Assembly (NCBI GenBank): GCA_946480695.1
Contig: CAMLKG010000008.1
Location: 77,829-141,828 of the forward strand
DNA from: an uncultured Cellvibrio sp.
GTDB lineage: Bacteria; Pseudomonadota; Gammaproteobacteria; Pseudomonadales; Cellvibrionaceae
DNA: 64,000 nucleotides
Direction: 5' to 3'
A model generated the notes under the pieces. The model did no database searches. It saw only the letters and a program-made list of their open reading frames with translations, and was not told the DNA's origin. Position 1 is the stretch's first letter. The number at the start of each line of letters is the position of its first letter. Positions 10,103-18,370 of the stretch are shown here, in pieces. Made by a program: the position numbers and the translations under genes.

Positions 10103-10115
10103 TATGTCATACAAT
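10103..10115 (-). promoter_or_regulatory. Operator-like site, ATTGT-ATG-ACATA
   Basis: On the minus strand this reads ATTGTATGACATA. The first eleven bases match the araB-upstream site except for one base in the right arm. It lies 95 bp upstream of the GH43-LamG start, in the expected position for control of that gene. Confidence 0.45.
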
Positions 10116-10236
10116 AATATTTTGATTTGATAGTGTCACGTTCTTTTTATCTGGACGCAGAGGCCGGTTTACCGCCAAAACGTCGCATTAATAAACATTT
10201 TCCAAGCCATTTTCATTTATTGACAGCAAAATAATC

Positions 10237-10253
10237 ATACAATAGTATTGTAT
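10237..10253. promoter_or_regulatory. 17-bp palindrome ATACAAT-AGT-ATTGTAT upstream of receptor B
   Basis: Perfect 7-bp arms with a 3-nt spacer, about 105 bp upstream of the receptor start at 10359. It uses the same half-site (ATTGTAT) as the other arabinose-region sites but with the arms facing the opposite way. Overlapping it on the minus strand, 10231-10243 reads ATTGTATGATTAT, a two-mismatch version of the normal site. Confidence 0.45.
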
Positions 10254-10358
10254 TTTAATGATAAATATAAACCATCCTTGTTGACCGGGGGAAAATTGCC
10301 CATCACTCGCTATAAGTACAGTCGGGACACAAGGCACCTATCAAACGGGAGACAACCC

Positions 10359-13136
10359 ATGTTCCAACGCTCCGCGCTTAGCAGCGCTATTACCCTGGCG
10401 ATAGCCTTATCCAACCAACCCCTTTATGCCCAGGAAACCAATGGTGCGGAGGCCCGCAACGAAGTTGAAGAAGTAGTGGTTACCGGTATCCGCGGCAGCT
10501 TGACGAAGGCATTGGACATCAAGCGCGACCAGGTACAAATCGTCGACGCCATCGTGGCCGAAGACATCGGCAAGTTTCCCGATAACAACGTAGTGGAGGC
10601 ATTGCAGCGCGTAACCGGTGTACAGGTAACCGGACGCGGCGGCGGTGAAGTGGATGGCGTGACTATCCGCGGGCTTGGAGACGTATCCACCACTGTGAAC
10701 GGCCGCCAGATCTTTACCTCGACCGGTCGCTCTGTGGCGCTGGCCGATATCCCCGCCAGCTTGTTGAACCGCGTCGATGTCTATAAGACGCGCGCCGCAG
10801 ACCAACTCGAAGGCGGCATCGCCGGTAACATTGATATTAAAACCCACCGCCCGTTTAACTTCGATGGCAGCAAGGTGGTACTGGCAGCGCGGGGGATTTA
10901 CCAATCCACTTCGGAAAAAACCGACCCCAACATCAGTATGCTCGCCAGCAATCGCTGGGATACCGGTGCCGGTGAATTCGGTGCATTGGTAAACCTGTCT
11001 TACGCGGAAACCAATTACCGCGATGAAAATATCTGGATAGGCTCACTCGACCCCTACAATGCGCAAACCTTTGCGGTGATTCGCAGCAGTGACGGGGGCT
11101 ATACCACCGGTACAGGCAAAGGGCTCTCATCCGCTCCCGGTTCGACCCTGAATGTAAACGGTGTCGCCACCGAATATTATTTGCTGCGCGATGCAATGGG
11201 CTTTACCGATTTCACCGGAGCGCGCGAGCGCCCCGCCGCAAATATTTCATTGCAATATGCGCCTGACGATAAATCCGAATACCTGTTTGAAACTTTCTAT
11301 AACGGTTATCGCAACCAATCTTTTAATTCATTAGCCTTCATCAATACCAACGGGGCCAGCCATTTCCGCAACCCGGAGTTGTACGAAGGTACTAACGTCA
11401 TCAAAAAGAATTACATCAACAATGCCTTTATGTTTACCAGCGGCGATGGCTCCAGCGGCCACACGGACAGTTGGGTCTATGCACTGGGCGGTAAATGGCA
11501 ACTAAATGATCGCTTGAAACTGGAATCGGAAATCGTCCACCAAACCAGCGACTACGAAGGCCGCTTCTTCGCCATGCGCACCGAATCCACCCGCGACCGC
11601 CTGGTAGTCGATTTCAATTACGACAAAGGCCTGCCGTTGGTAGCCTTCCTTGATGATGAAAATACACCGGGCATTGACGAGAGCGATTTAACCAATCCCG
11701 CCGAGTGGAGCATGAGTACTGCGTACGATAATGGTCCCACCGACCATGGCGATGCCACCACCTGGACATTCGACGGCGACTACGAAACAAACTGGGGGGC
11801 CATCAAGCAAGTCAGCTTTGGCTTGCGCTACGATGAGCGCGGCGCGGAGTCGAAATACCAGGACCAAAGCGGCGGCTGCAAATCTGCAACGGGCTGTGAC
11901 CTTAGCCTTTATCCCGGGCTGGTGAATATCAGTAAATCCGGTTTCTTTGAAGGCGAAGCCTATGTGCCGGACCAATGGTTGGCGGCCGATGGCAATTATT
12001 TACTATCCCATGCCGATGAAATCCGTGCGCTCTATGGTTTCCAATTGGGCGGATCGAACTACCAGCCAAGCAGTATGTTTGACATCAACGAGGAAACCAC
12101 AACAGCCTATTTACAAGCTGATTACGAATTTACCCTGTTCGGCAAACCGCTCGATGGCCAGGTCGGTGTTCGCTTTGTCACCGTTGATACCACCATGAAT
12201 TTTTTTGAGGACGCCGATGGCGATGGTGCCGATTGGCAACCGATTGAAGCCAACGCCGATGAAAACCGTGCGCTGAAAAACCTTGTTATCCGCTATTCAC
12301 TGACCGACGATTTGATCACTCGCTTTACCTACGGCGAAACCATTCGCCGTCCGGGCTACGGTGACCTGAATCCGGCGCGCACCTATCGTCCCACCACCAC
12401 CGGACTGGAATTCGGAACCGCCAGCGGCGGCAATCCCAACCTGAAACCAGCCGAATCGCAAAACTATGATTGGTCGCTTGAATACTACTTCGCTGAATCC
12501 AGCTCGCTCTATACCGTATTGTTCCGGCGCGATGTTGAAGGTTTCGTGGCCAACGCAGTGACTAACATTGAAATTATGGATCATGTTAATCCGGATCTGA
12601 TTGGCAAATATCGCCTGACCCTGCCATCCAATACATCCAATGGCCAATTAAACGGCATCGAACTCGGGCTTGTGTACTTCCCGGACAATTTGCCGCAATT
12701 ACTCGATGGTTTTGGCGTGCAGGCAAGTTTCACCTGGCTGGAAGGTGAAACCTACGATCCGGTCTTCGATGAAAACAACGCGATTATCGAACGTGTGACC
12801 AATCCAATGTTCGGCGTATCCGACACCTCTTACAGCCTGGTATTGGCCTACGAAAAGGCGAGTTTTGACGCGCGGCTTTCCTATGTGTGGCGTGAGGATT
12901 TCAAAACCGGCACTAACAATTGCTGCTCCATGCCGAACGGTGTCTGGTCCGATTCCGAAGCCAGCATGGATTTCCAGCTCAGTTACGATGTCACCGATAA
13001 TATGGTCGTCACTTTCGATGCAACAAACCTGACTGATGAACTTTACCAGGGTTATTACACCGACGAATATCTGTACAACAACGGCTCATCTATTTTTGCG
13101 CGGACTTACGCATTGGGCGTGCGTTACTCGTTCTAA
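10359..13136 (+). CDS. TonB-dependent receptor, oligosaccharide type (paralogue B)
   Basis: A 925-residue outer-membrane receptor. The ATG at 10359 follows CGGGAGA and starts a signal peptide (MFQRSALSSAITLAIALS, ending near PLYAQ). A longer frame begins at 10248 but has no signal-like start. The mature region begins with EEVVVTG, then a plug (VVEALQRVTGVQV, TIRGL, VDVYKTRAADQLEGGIAGNI), then a 22-strand-type barrel ending in GVRYSF. Plug and barrel blocks match receptor A closely (for example DAIVAEDIGKFPDNN in both). It is divergent from the GH43-LamG lipoprotein and followed by a clear terminator, so it is probably transcribed alone. Probable role: arabino-oligosaccharide uptake driven by TonB; substrate inferred from context. 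Confidence 0.9.
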   Translation: MFQRSALSSAITLAIALSNQPLYAQETNGAEARNEVEEVVVTGIRGSLTKALDIKRDQVQIVDAIVAEDIGKFPDNNVVEALQRVTGVQVTGRGGGEVDGVTIRGLGDVSTTVNGRQIFTSTGRSVALADIPASLLNRVDVYKTRAADQLEGGIAGNIDIKTHRPFNFDGSKVVLAARGIYQSTSEKTDPNISMLASNRWDTGAGEFGALVNLSYAETNYRDENIWIGSLDPYNAQTFAVIRSSDGGYTTGTGKGLSSAPGSTLNVNGVATEYYLLRDAMGFTDFTGARERPAANISLQYAPDDKSEYLFETFYNGYRNQSFNSLAFINTNGASHFRNPELYEGTNVIKKNYINNAFMFTSGDGSSGHTDSWVYALGGKWQLNDRLKLESEIVHQTSDYEGRFFAMRTESTRDRLVVDFNYDKGLPLVAFLDDENTPGIDESDLTNPAEWSMSTAYDNGPTDHGDATTWTFDGDYETNWGAIKQVSFGLRYDERGAESKYQDQSGGCKSATGCDLSLYPGLVNISKSGFFEGEAYVPDQWLAADGNYLLSHADEIRALYGFQLGGSNYQPSSMFDINEETTTAYLQADYEFTLFGKPLDGQVGVRFVTVDTTMNFFEDADGDGADWQPIEANADENRALKNLVIRYSLTDDLITRFTYGETIRRPGYGDLNPARTYRPTTTGLEFGTASGGNPNLKPAESQNYDWSLEYYFAESSSLYTVLFRRDVEGFVANAVTNIEIMDHVNPDLIGKYRLTLPSNTSNGQLNGIELGLVYFPDNLPQLLDGFGVQASFTWLEGETYDPVFDENNAIIERVTNPMFGVSDTSYSLVLAYEKASFDARLSYVWREDFKTGTNNCCSMPNGVWSDSEASMDFQLSYDVTDNMVVTFDATNLTDELYQGYYTDEYLYNNGSSIFARTYALGVRYSF

Positions 13137-13150
13137 TAAGAGTCCCGGAT

Positions 13151-13177
13151 AAAAAACCCGCCAACGGCGGGTTTTTT
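13151..13177 (+). terminator. Rho-independent terminator of receptor B
   Basis: AAAAAACCCGCC-AAC-GGCGGGTTTTTT is a perfect 12-bp inverted repeat with T6 on one side and A6 on the other, 14 bp after the stop codon. It could work in both directions. Confidence 0.85.
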
Positions 13178-13246
13178 ATTGGCATCGCGAGCGAAGCAAC
13201 ATAATTTCAACGTATAACAACTATTGGCGCCCCCTAATCAACTCAT

Positions 13247-13275
13247 AAAAAGGAAAACCCGCTGCTTCCAGCGGG
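13247..13275 (-). terminator. Terminator at the end of the ara/GH43 operon
   Basis: On the minus strand CCCGCTG-GAAG-CAGCGGG is followed by TTTTCCTTTTT. It lies 20 bp past the stop codon of the GH43 gene ending at 13295 and closes the long minus-strand run from araB. Confidence 0.75.
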
Positions 13276-13294
13276 CTCCAGGCTATGCGGTTAA

Positions 13295-14263
13295 TCAGTC
13301 AATCATCGACGGCTTACCAAACACAGGCATTCCTTTGTCATCCCAACGCAAGGGCTTAACAAAGGTGTGGCGATCCGGGTTCCAGAGTGGATCGCCTTCA
13401 ATTTCCGTGTAGGTGCGTGCGTGGTAAACCAGCATCACCGTATCGCCATCCTCCGCGTAGGTAAAACTATTGTGGCCGGGGCCGAAAATTTTATTGTGTA
13501 TATCCGAACATAACACCGGCTCTGTGGATTTGGTCCAATTGGCGGGATTTAACAGGTCGGCATTTTCATCAACCCACAACAAGCCCATCGCATAATTTTC
13601 GTCGGTGGCGCTGGCCGAATAACTGAGGAAAACCTTGCCGTTTCGCTTCACAATGGAAGGGCCTTCATTCACCCGGAAACCACGGATTTCCCAGTCAAAT
13701 TCCGGCTTGGTCAGCATTACCGGTTCACTTGCCAACTGCCACGGCGTTTTCATCGGTGCGATATAAATATTGGAGTTACCTTCAATATTTATATCTTTTT
13801 GTGCCCAGACATAATAAAGCACCCCCTTGTGGGTGAAGGTTGTTGCATCCAAACAAAATGTATCTATGCCGGAATCCACTTGCCCCATAAATTCCCATGC
13901 CCCTTCCAGCGGATTCGCATTTTTATTGCGGATCGCATACATGCGATGCTGGAATAATTGGTGTTTGATCTCGCGGCTGGGTGCCGCCGCAAAATAGACA
14001 TACCATGCAGATTCGCCAGATTGCGGATCTTTATTGAAATGGATTTCCGGTGCCCACACCAGTTCGCTGTAGGGGCCGGAGTCAGGTTTGTGCCACGCAT
14101 CAACGGTAGGTGCGTTCGCCAGTTCCGCGATTGTTTTTGCGCGACGCAATTCAATGCGATCGTATTTTGGAACGGATGCGGTGAAGTAATAATAACCATC
14201 GGTATGCTTATACACGAAAGGATCAGCACGCTGCGGGATTAAGGGTTTTAATAGTTGGCTCAC
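13295..14263 (-). CDS. Cytoplasmic GH43 exo-arabinosidase (GH43_26-like)
   Basis: A 322-residue single-domain GH43 protein with no signal peptide, so it should act in the cytoplasm. The catalytic base is Asp14 in RADPFVYKH, the pKa modulator is in the TFCLDATTF segment, and the acid Glu is in VNEGPSIV. The start GHTDGYYYFTASVPKYDRI-like run resembles exo-1,5-alpha-L-arabinofuranosidases of the subfamily typified by Streptomyces enzymes; this subfamily call is from memory and moderately sure. The start codon is GTG (14261-14263), with GGAGAG four bases upstream. It is the last gene of the araBDA run, 63 bp after the GPH symporter, so it probably hydrolyses imported arabino-oligosaccharides to arabinose. 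Confidence 0.85.
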   Translation of the reverse strand: MSQLLKPLIPQRADPFVYKHTDGYYYFTASVPKYDRIELRRAKTIAELANAPTVDAWHKPDSGPYSELVWAPEIHFNKDPQSGESAWYVYFAAAPSREIKHQLFQHRMYAIRNKNANPLEGAWEFMGQVDSGIDTFCLDATTFTHKGVLYYVWAQKDINIEGNSNIYIAPMKTPWQLASEPVMLTKPEFDWEIRGFRVNEGPSIVKRNGKVFLSYSASATDENYAMGLLWVDENADLLNPANWTKSTEPVLCSDIHNKIFGPGHNSFTYAEDGDTVMLVYHARTYTEIEGDPLWNPDRHTFVKPLRWDDKGMPVFGKPSMID

Positions 14264-14326
14264 AATTCTCTCCGGTATTTCTATTTAATTCTTGATGCTC
14301 GGGTGAGGCTATGCCCCAGCCTGTTT

Positions 14327-15694
14327 TCAATGTTCCGCAATATAACCATTCGCACGCATTTCATTTTTCAGGTCGATGTAATAGCTATCGTTTATGCGAT
14401 ACCAAAACATCAACATACCCATTAGTGCATGAAAAAATCCGGGAATAATGGTTAACATCAATGCAATTCCCATCATTGAAAAATCCGATTGGGCCTCGTT
14501 GGGCACATATTGGAAATAGGTTAATAACCACCCCACCATCAACCCCGCGATACCCATACCGGCTTTTTGCCCAACTGAAATACCGCCATAGGCAAAGCCC
14601 GATACCCGCTTGCCGTTTTTTACCTGGCCGTAGTCGATGGTTTCAGAAATAATCGACCAGAACACAGGGGCATGGAGGTCCACCACAAACGACAAAAGGA
14701 AATACAGCACAAACGCGAGGAGGACATCCTGCGGCCCGACAAAGACATAAATTGCCACACTGAGCCCGGCAACGAGCAATTGGGTATAACGGAATAAATT
14801 AATCTTGCAATAAAACTTGGTGATCCAGGTGGATGCCACCATGGAAAGGATCGCCGCAGCAACACCGGTGGATAAAAATGCAGATACGATTTTTTCATCA
14901 CCACCCAAATAATATTTCGCGTAATAAATAGCGACCGAACCGCGAATAACATAACCAATGGTACCGGTAATGCAAACAGCAACCAGGATTAGCCACTGGT
15001 CATTTTTTAACAACTGGACGAATTGGTTCCAAAGCGGTTGCGGTTCTACTACATGCACAACCCGCTCGGTGGTGTTGAAATAGCAGAATAAAAACATCAT
15101 GGCGCCGACGGCAGACATAATGGCCATGGCAACCTGGTATCCCAGCGCTTTGTCGTCCCACATACCTGCAACAACAGGCACAACAATCGCTACCATGAAG
15201 GCGCCGATTTTGGCGAGGAAAAGGCGATAGCCATTTGCGGATAATTTTTCCCTGGGGTCGCTGGTCAACGCACTTGGCAACGAAATATAAGGAATGCCGA
15301 CACCGGATGTAATCAATGTCATCATGATGTAGGTTGAATAGGCCCAAATTAATTTGGCATCGTATTCCCACCCAGGCGTAGTGAATACAAAGAACACACT
15401 CACCGCATAGGGAATTGCCAACCAGAGCAACCATGGGCGATAACGGCCCTGGAGAAACGTAAAGCGGTCGGTAATTTGGCCCATAACCAAATCGGACACT
15501 GCGCCGACGACTTTTACGGTAAAAAACAAAATCCCCATATCCATGGGCGAAAGGCCGAATATATCGGTGTAGTAAAACGTGATGATTAACATCATCGACG
15601 AAATCACCACGTTTAGCGCCATATCGCCGGCACCAAATCCTATTTTTTCCGTAATCGATAATTTATCGGGAGCGGATGGTTGTTGTGTTTGCAT
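14327..15694 (-). CDS. GPH-family sugar:cation symporter
   Basis: A 455-residue inner-membrane protein with about 12 hydrophobic segments, of the glycoside-pentoside-hexuronide (MelB/XynB-like) branch of the major facilitator superfamily. The N-terminus shows KIGFGAGDMALN, and GQITDRF lies in the first cytoplasmic loop, the family's D-R motif region. The YGQVKNGKR segment lies between helices in the C-terminal half. Family members couple sugar import to proton or sodium entry. It sits between a HAD phosphatase and a cytoplasmic GH43, so arabinobiose or short arabino-oligosaccharides are the likely cargo. The GH43 downstream would make little sense for a transporter of free arabinose only. Substrate is inferred. 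Confidence 0.85.
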   Translation of the reverse strand: MQTQQPSAPDKLSITEKIGFGAGDMALNVVISSMMLIITFYYTDIFGLSPMDMGILFFTVKVVGAVSDLVMGQITDRFTFLQGRYRPWLLWLAIPYAVSVFFVFTTPGWEYDAKLIWAYSTYIMMTLITSGVGIPYISLPSALTSDPREKLSANGYRLFLAKIGAFMVAIVVPVVAGMWDDKALGYQVAMAIMSAVGAMMFLFCYFNTTERVVHVVEPQPLWNQFVQLLKNDQWLILVAVCITGTIGYVIRGSVAIYYAKYYLGGDEKIVSAFLSTGVAAAILSMVASTWITKFYCKINLFRYTQLLVAGLSVAIYVFVGPQDVLLAFVLYFLLSFVVDLHAPVFWSIISETIDYGQVKNGKRVSGFAYGGISVGQKAGMGIAGLMVGWLLTYFQYVPNEAQSDFSMMGIALMLTIIPGFFHALMGMLMFWYRINDSYYIDLKNEMRANGYIAEH

Positions 15695-15868
15695 TTATTA
15701 TTGTGACCTCATGTTGTCATTAAAAAAAGCGGCATACTTGCACAGTAATTGCCGCTTCCTTTATCTCTCACCGTTTTTTACGGTTTAATTTTTCAGTTTG
15801 CTTTTTGCTAAATAGTCCTGTTGCTAAATAATCCTGAATTTTTTGGCGCGATTGCACCCTGTTAATCA

Positions 15869-16471
15869 CTACAGGAAATAATCATTTTGTATCGCGTGTA
15901 CCAGTAAAACATCTATGCCAGCCATGCCGGCGGTTTCGGCGGCCTGTAATCCCAGCTGTGAATCTTCAAACACGACGCATTGGGTTGGGTCTACACCCAA
16001 TAATTCCGCGCAACGTAAAAAAGTATCCGGTGCCGGTTTCGGATGTCGCACCTGGTCCGCGCCCACCACTGTGCTGATGAATTTGTCCAGCCCGCAGATT
16101 TTTAAAATATTTTCAGCTTCCCGGGTGTAAGCACCGGTTCCAACCGCCATCGGCTTCATACCGTGGTAACGCTGTGCCACTTCAAGCAATGCAGTGGGTT
16201 TTACATAGTTGTGCATATTTTCATGCACAACTTGCTCTTTAAAATCATTCATTTCATCCAGGCTGGCTTTAACGTCCAGGTTAAACTTATCCAGCAGGAT
16301 TTTAATGGTGCCTTTGGTAGGGACACCGGCCAAGGACCGCATAAATGGGCGATCAATGGGAATACCGTACTTATTCAGCGTAGTAGTCCATGCAAATTCG
16401 TGTAATTGGCCGCTATCGACCAGGGTACCGTCCATGTCAAAAATCAGTGCTTCGTAATGGTCGTACATCAT
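15869..16471 (-). CDS. HAD-superfamily sugar-phosphate phosphatase, YqaB-like
   Basis: A 200-residue haloacid-dehalogenase protein. Motif I is FDMDGTLVD (nucleophile Asp in DMDGT) and motif II is in VGTGA. The motif III Lys is in KPAPDTFLRCAE and motif IV in VVFEDSQLGLQAA. The C-terminal half closely resembles Escherichia coli YqaB, a fructose-1-phosphate phosphatase, including PMAVGTG and PTQCVVFED. The start may be either of two adjacent ATGs (16471 or 16468). It is embedded in the araBDA run, 163 bp after the feruloyl esterase. The substrate is unknown. A role in removing wrongly phosphorylated pentoses or excess ribulose phosphate is only inference. Confidence 0.85.
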   Translation of the reverse strand: MMYDHYEALIFDMDGTLVDSGQLHEFAWTTTLNKYGIPIDRPFMRSLAGVPTKGTIKILLDKFNLDVKASLDEMNDFKEQVVHENMHNYVKPTALLEVAQRYHGMKPMAVGTGAYTREAENILKICGLDKFISTVVGADQVRHPKPAPDTFLRCAELLGVDPTQCVVFEDSQLGLQAAETAGMAGIDVLLVHAIQNDYFL

Positions 16472-16634
16472 GTGCTCTCAGGTTGCGATTAAAATTACCG
16501 GTTAAGGCGAAATTAGAGCACAGATTAACAGGCAAATCGAAAAAAATACCGTTCAGCCACCCGGTCCCACCATCGTCCAAAGCAGGTTATTACCTACGCC
16601 AAAGCCATGGGTGGGCGCACAGGGCACGACAAAA

Positions 16635-18224
16635 TCATTTGCCCGACGCTTTACAGATAAAATGTTCCGCTTTTTCAGGGTCGCCTGTCCCTGTGTAATG
16701 GGCGTAGCCCGGGTACGGGCACAAGGGGCGACTGCGATTGGGAAAAGCTTGGCCAGTAACCCTTATTTGTTCGGGCGCTTTATCCTGCTCGACCCATTTA
16801 ACGATGGGTTCAATCATATCGAAGTGATCCAATGCGGCGGAGCCCCCGCCACAATGTCCCATACCGGGAACGAGGAACAAACGGCTCCATTGCGTCACTT
16901 TTTCCTCGCCGCCATTATCCTTTACCAATTGTTCGTAATAGCGCGCGGTATCCTGTGCGGAAAACCAGGGATCGCTGACACCGTGGTAAAAAATTAATTT
17001 CCCACCATGGCCCGAGAAAGTATTCAGCAGTGTCCAATAGGCTGTGTCGCCGACAAATGCAGCGGGTGTTGCCGCCTTTATAGCTTCGTCATCAACATCC
17101 ATGTCGGTTGTTTGCGTCATTCCAATCACCGGATGGAATCCGGGATTCAATAAACCCGGAATGCCTTGCGTATCGGCAATGCCGGTATCAAACCAGAAGC
17201 CGGGGTAAACCTGCACACCGCGCGAATCCTTCGGACCGGCGAAGCCTTTTTTAATCGCCATCGCCAGTTCACGGCTGATACAAGAACTTTTTGATTTACC
17301 GGTGCAGGCAATTTCCATAGGGTCGAACTTGCAGCCGAGTACATTTGAAATCATTTTGTCTGCAACACCATCTGCAAGGTCACAGCGTTTTAATAAGGCA
17401 TCCATCACCAGTGACCGATCCTGCGATGAAAGCGCGCGCGCAGCTATGGGTTTACCCTGGCTATCCTTCGGTGCGGCCTGATTCAGGGAGACCGCCACCC
17501 ACTTGTCCGCGAGGTTGGAAAAACTGGTACGCATCGCCGGAGCGCCGGCGACTATGCCATCAAATAAACGCGGATAACGTTGCGACATCAGCATGGCTTC
17601 GCGCCCGCCCGTTGAACAACCCATGTAATAGGAATGCTCAATCGCGCGCCCGTAATAACTGGCAACAATTTGCTTTGCAGTAACAGCAACCTTGCCGATC
17701 GCTTGATATAAAAAATTCAGCACCGCTTCCTGGTCACTGAAAAAACCGGTATCAAATCCCTTGTCGCTGTGATGGCCAGTATCAGTGGTGACTACCGCAA
17801 AGCCCCGTTGCAACGCAGTGGCATCACCGGCCGCGCTGCTTCCCAGCGGAGCGGCGACAACACCGTTTAATCCGCCGCCGCCCTGCATCATGAAACGGCC
17901 ATTCCAATTTTCCGGCATAGCAATAGCGAACGCGATGGCGTAGGGTTTTCCCGCTTCACCAATACGCTCATCGATAACACCATCAACCCGACAATAGCTT
18001 GCCAGGTTACCCGCATAGGGGCGTTGGTAGGGAACGGGCGGCACAGGGCCGGCAGGTACTATAGTTGTGCTTTTTATCGTTAGATTGTTTTCACTGGTGT
18101 TGAACCGCATTAACTTGGCGCAGGCATCTTCAATATTGTTTGCCGCATTTTTTTGGTTAACGGAACAGGAGGAAGAGATAACTACCAACAAACATACAAC
18201 CAGCGTCTTTATTATGTACCGCAT
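16635..18224 (-). CDS. Tannase/feruloyl esterase family lipoprotein
   Basis: A 529-residue alpha/beta-hydrolase of the tannase/feruloyl esterase family. The N-terminus is a lipoprotein signal (VVISSSC, Cys20). The catalytic Ser204 sits in MGCSTGGREA and the His457 in GMGHCGGG. Both have a neighbouring cysteine (Cys203, Cys458), which is the CS-D-HC arrangement in which a disulfide ties the triad together; this is family knowledge. The lid region (about 230-400) is present, so the protein appears complete. It would release ferulic acid from arabinose residues of pectic arabinan or arabinoxylan. AAGGGG supports the ATG. It lies directly downstream of araA in the arabinose run, 146 bp away. Confidence 0.88.
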   Translation of the reverse strand: MRYIIKTLVVCLLVVISSSCSVNQKNAANNIEDACAKLMRFNTSENNLTIKSTTIVPAGPVPPVPYQRPYAGNLASYCRVDGVIDERIGEAGKPYAIAFAIAMPENWNGRFMMQGGGGLNGVVAAPLGSSAAGDATALQRGFAVVTTDTGHHSDKGFDTGFFSDQEAVLNFLYQAIGKVAVTAKQIVASYYGRAIEHSYYMGCSTGGREAMLMSQRYPRLFDGIVAGAPAMRTSFSNLADKWVAVSLNQAAPKDSQGKPIAARALSSQDRSLVMDALLKRCDLADGVADKMISNVLGCKFDPMEIACTGKSKSSCISRELAMAIKKGFAGPKDSRGVQVYPGFWFDTGIADTQGIPGLLNPGFHPVIGMTQTTDMDVDDEAIKAATPAAFVGDTAYWTLLNTFSGHGGKLIFYHGVSDPWFSAQDTARYYEQLVKDNGGEEKVTQWSRLFLVPGMGHCGGGSAALDHFDMIEPIVKWVEQDKAPEQIRVTGQAFPNRSRPLCPYPGYAHYTGTGDPEKAEHFICKASGK

Positions 18225-18276
18225 TTAATTTTCCCCTTGCTGTCATATCCATAGCAAACACTACAAGGCCATCAAT

Positions 18277-18297
18277 GCCGGGCGATCCACACCCGGC
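18277..18297. repeat. Intergenic hairpin between araA and the esterase gene
   Basis: GCCGGG and CCCGGC pair across a 9-nt loop in the 146-bp gap after araA. There is no U tract, so it is more likely an mRNA-stabilising or REP-like hairpin than a terminator. Confidence 0.35.
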
Positions 18298-18370
18298 GAT
18301 ACATGGCACTGCCATAAAATTTTCGCCACTGTCCTTGTACTAACCATAACGGTGGCCTTAACGAAAGCGA

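Larger units (their letters stand above)
10009..10358. other. Divergent control region between GH43-LamG and receptor B
   Basis: This 350-bp intergenic stretch must hold the promoters of both divergent genes. It contains the operator-like sequence at 10103-10115 and the palindrome at 10237-10253. An upstream in-frame extension of receptor B overlaps it, but its composition is AT-rich and non-coding in look up to the ATG at 10359. Confidence 0.55.

Noticed and set aside
10407..10904. 165-codon open frame antisense to receptor B
   Set aside because: It lies entirely inside the plug-coding part of a clear receptor gene, matches no family and mirrors an equivalent antisense frame in receptor A (5525-5998). 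This is expected from codon use.
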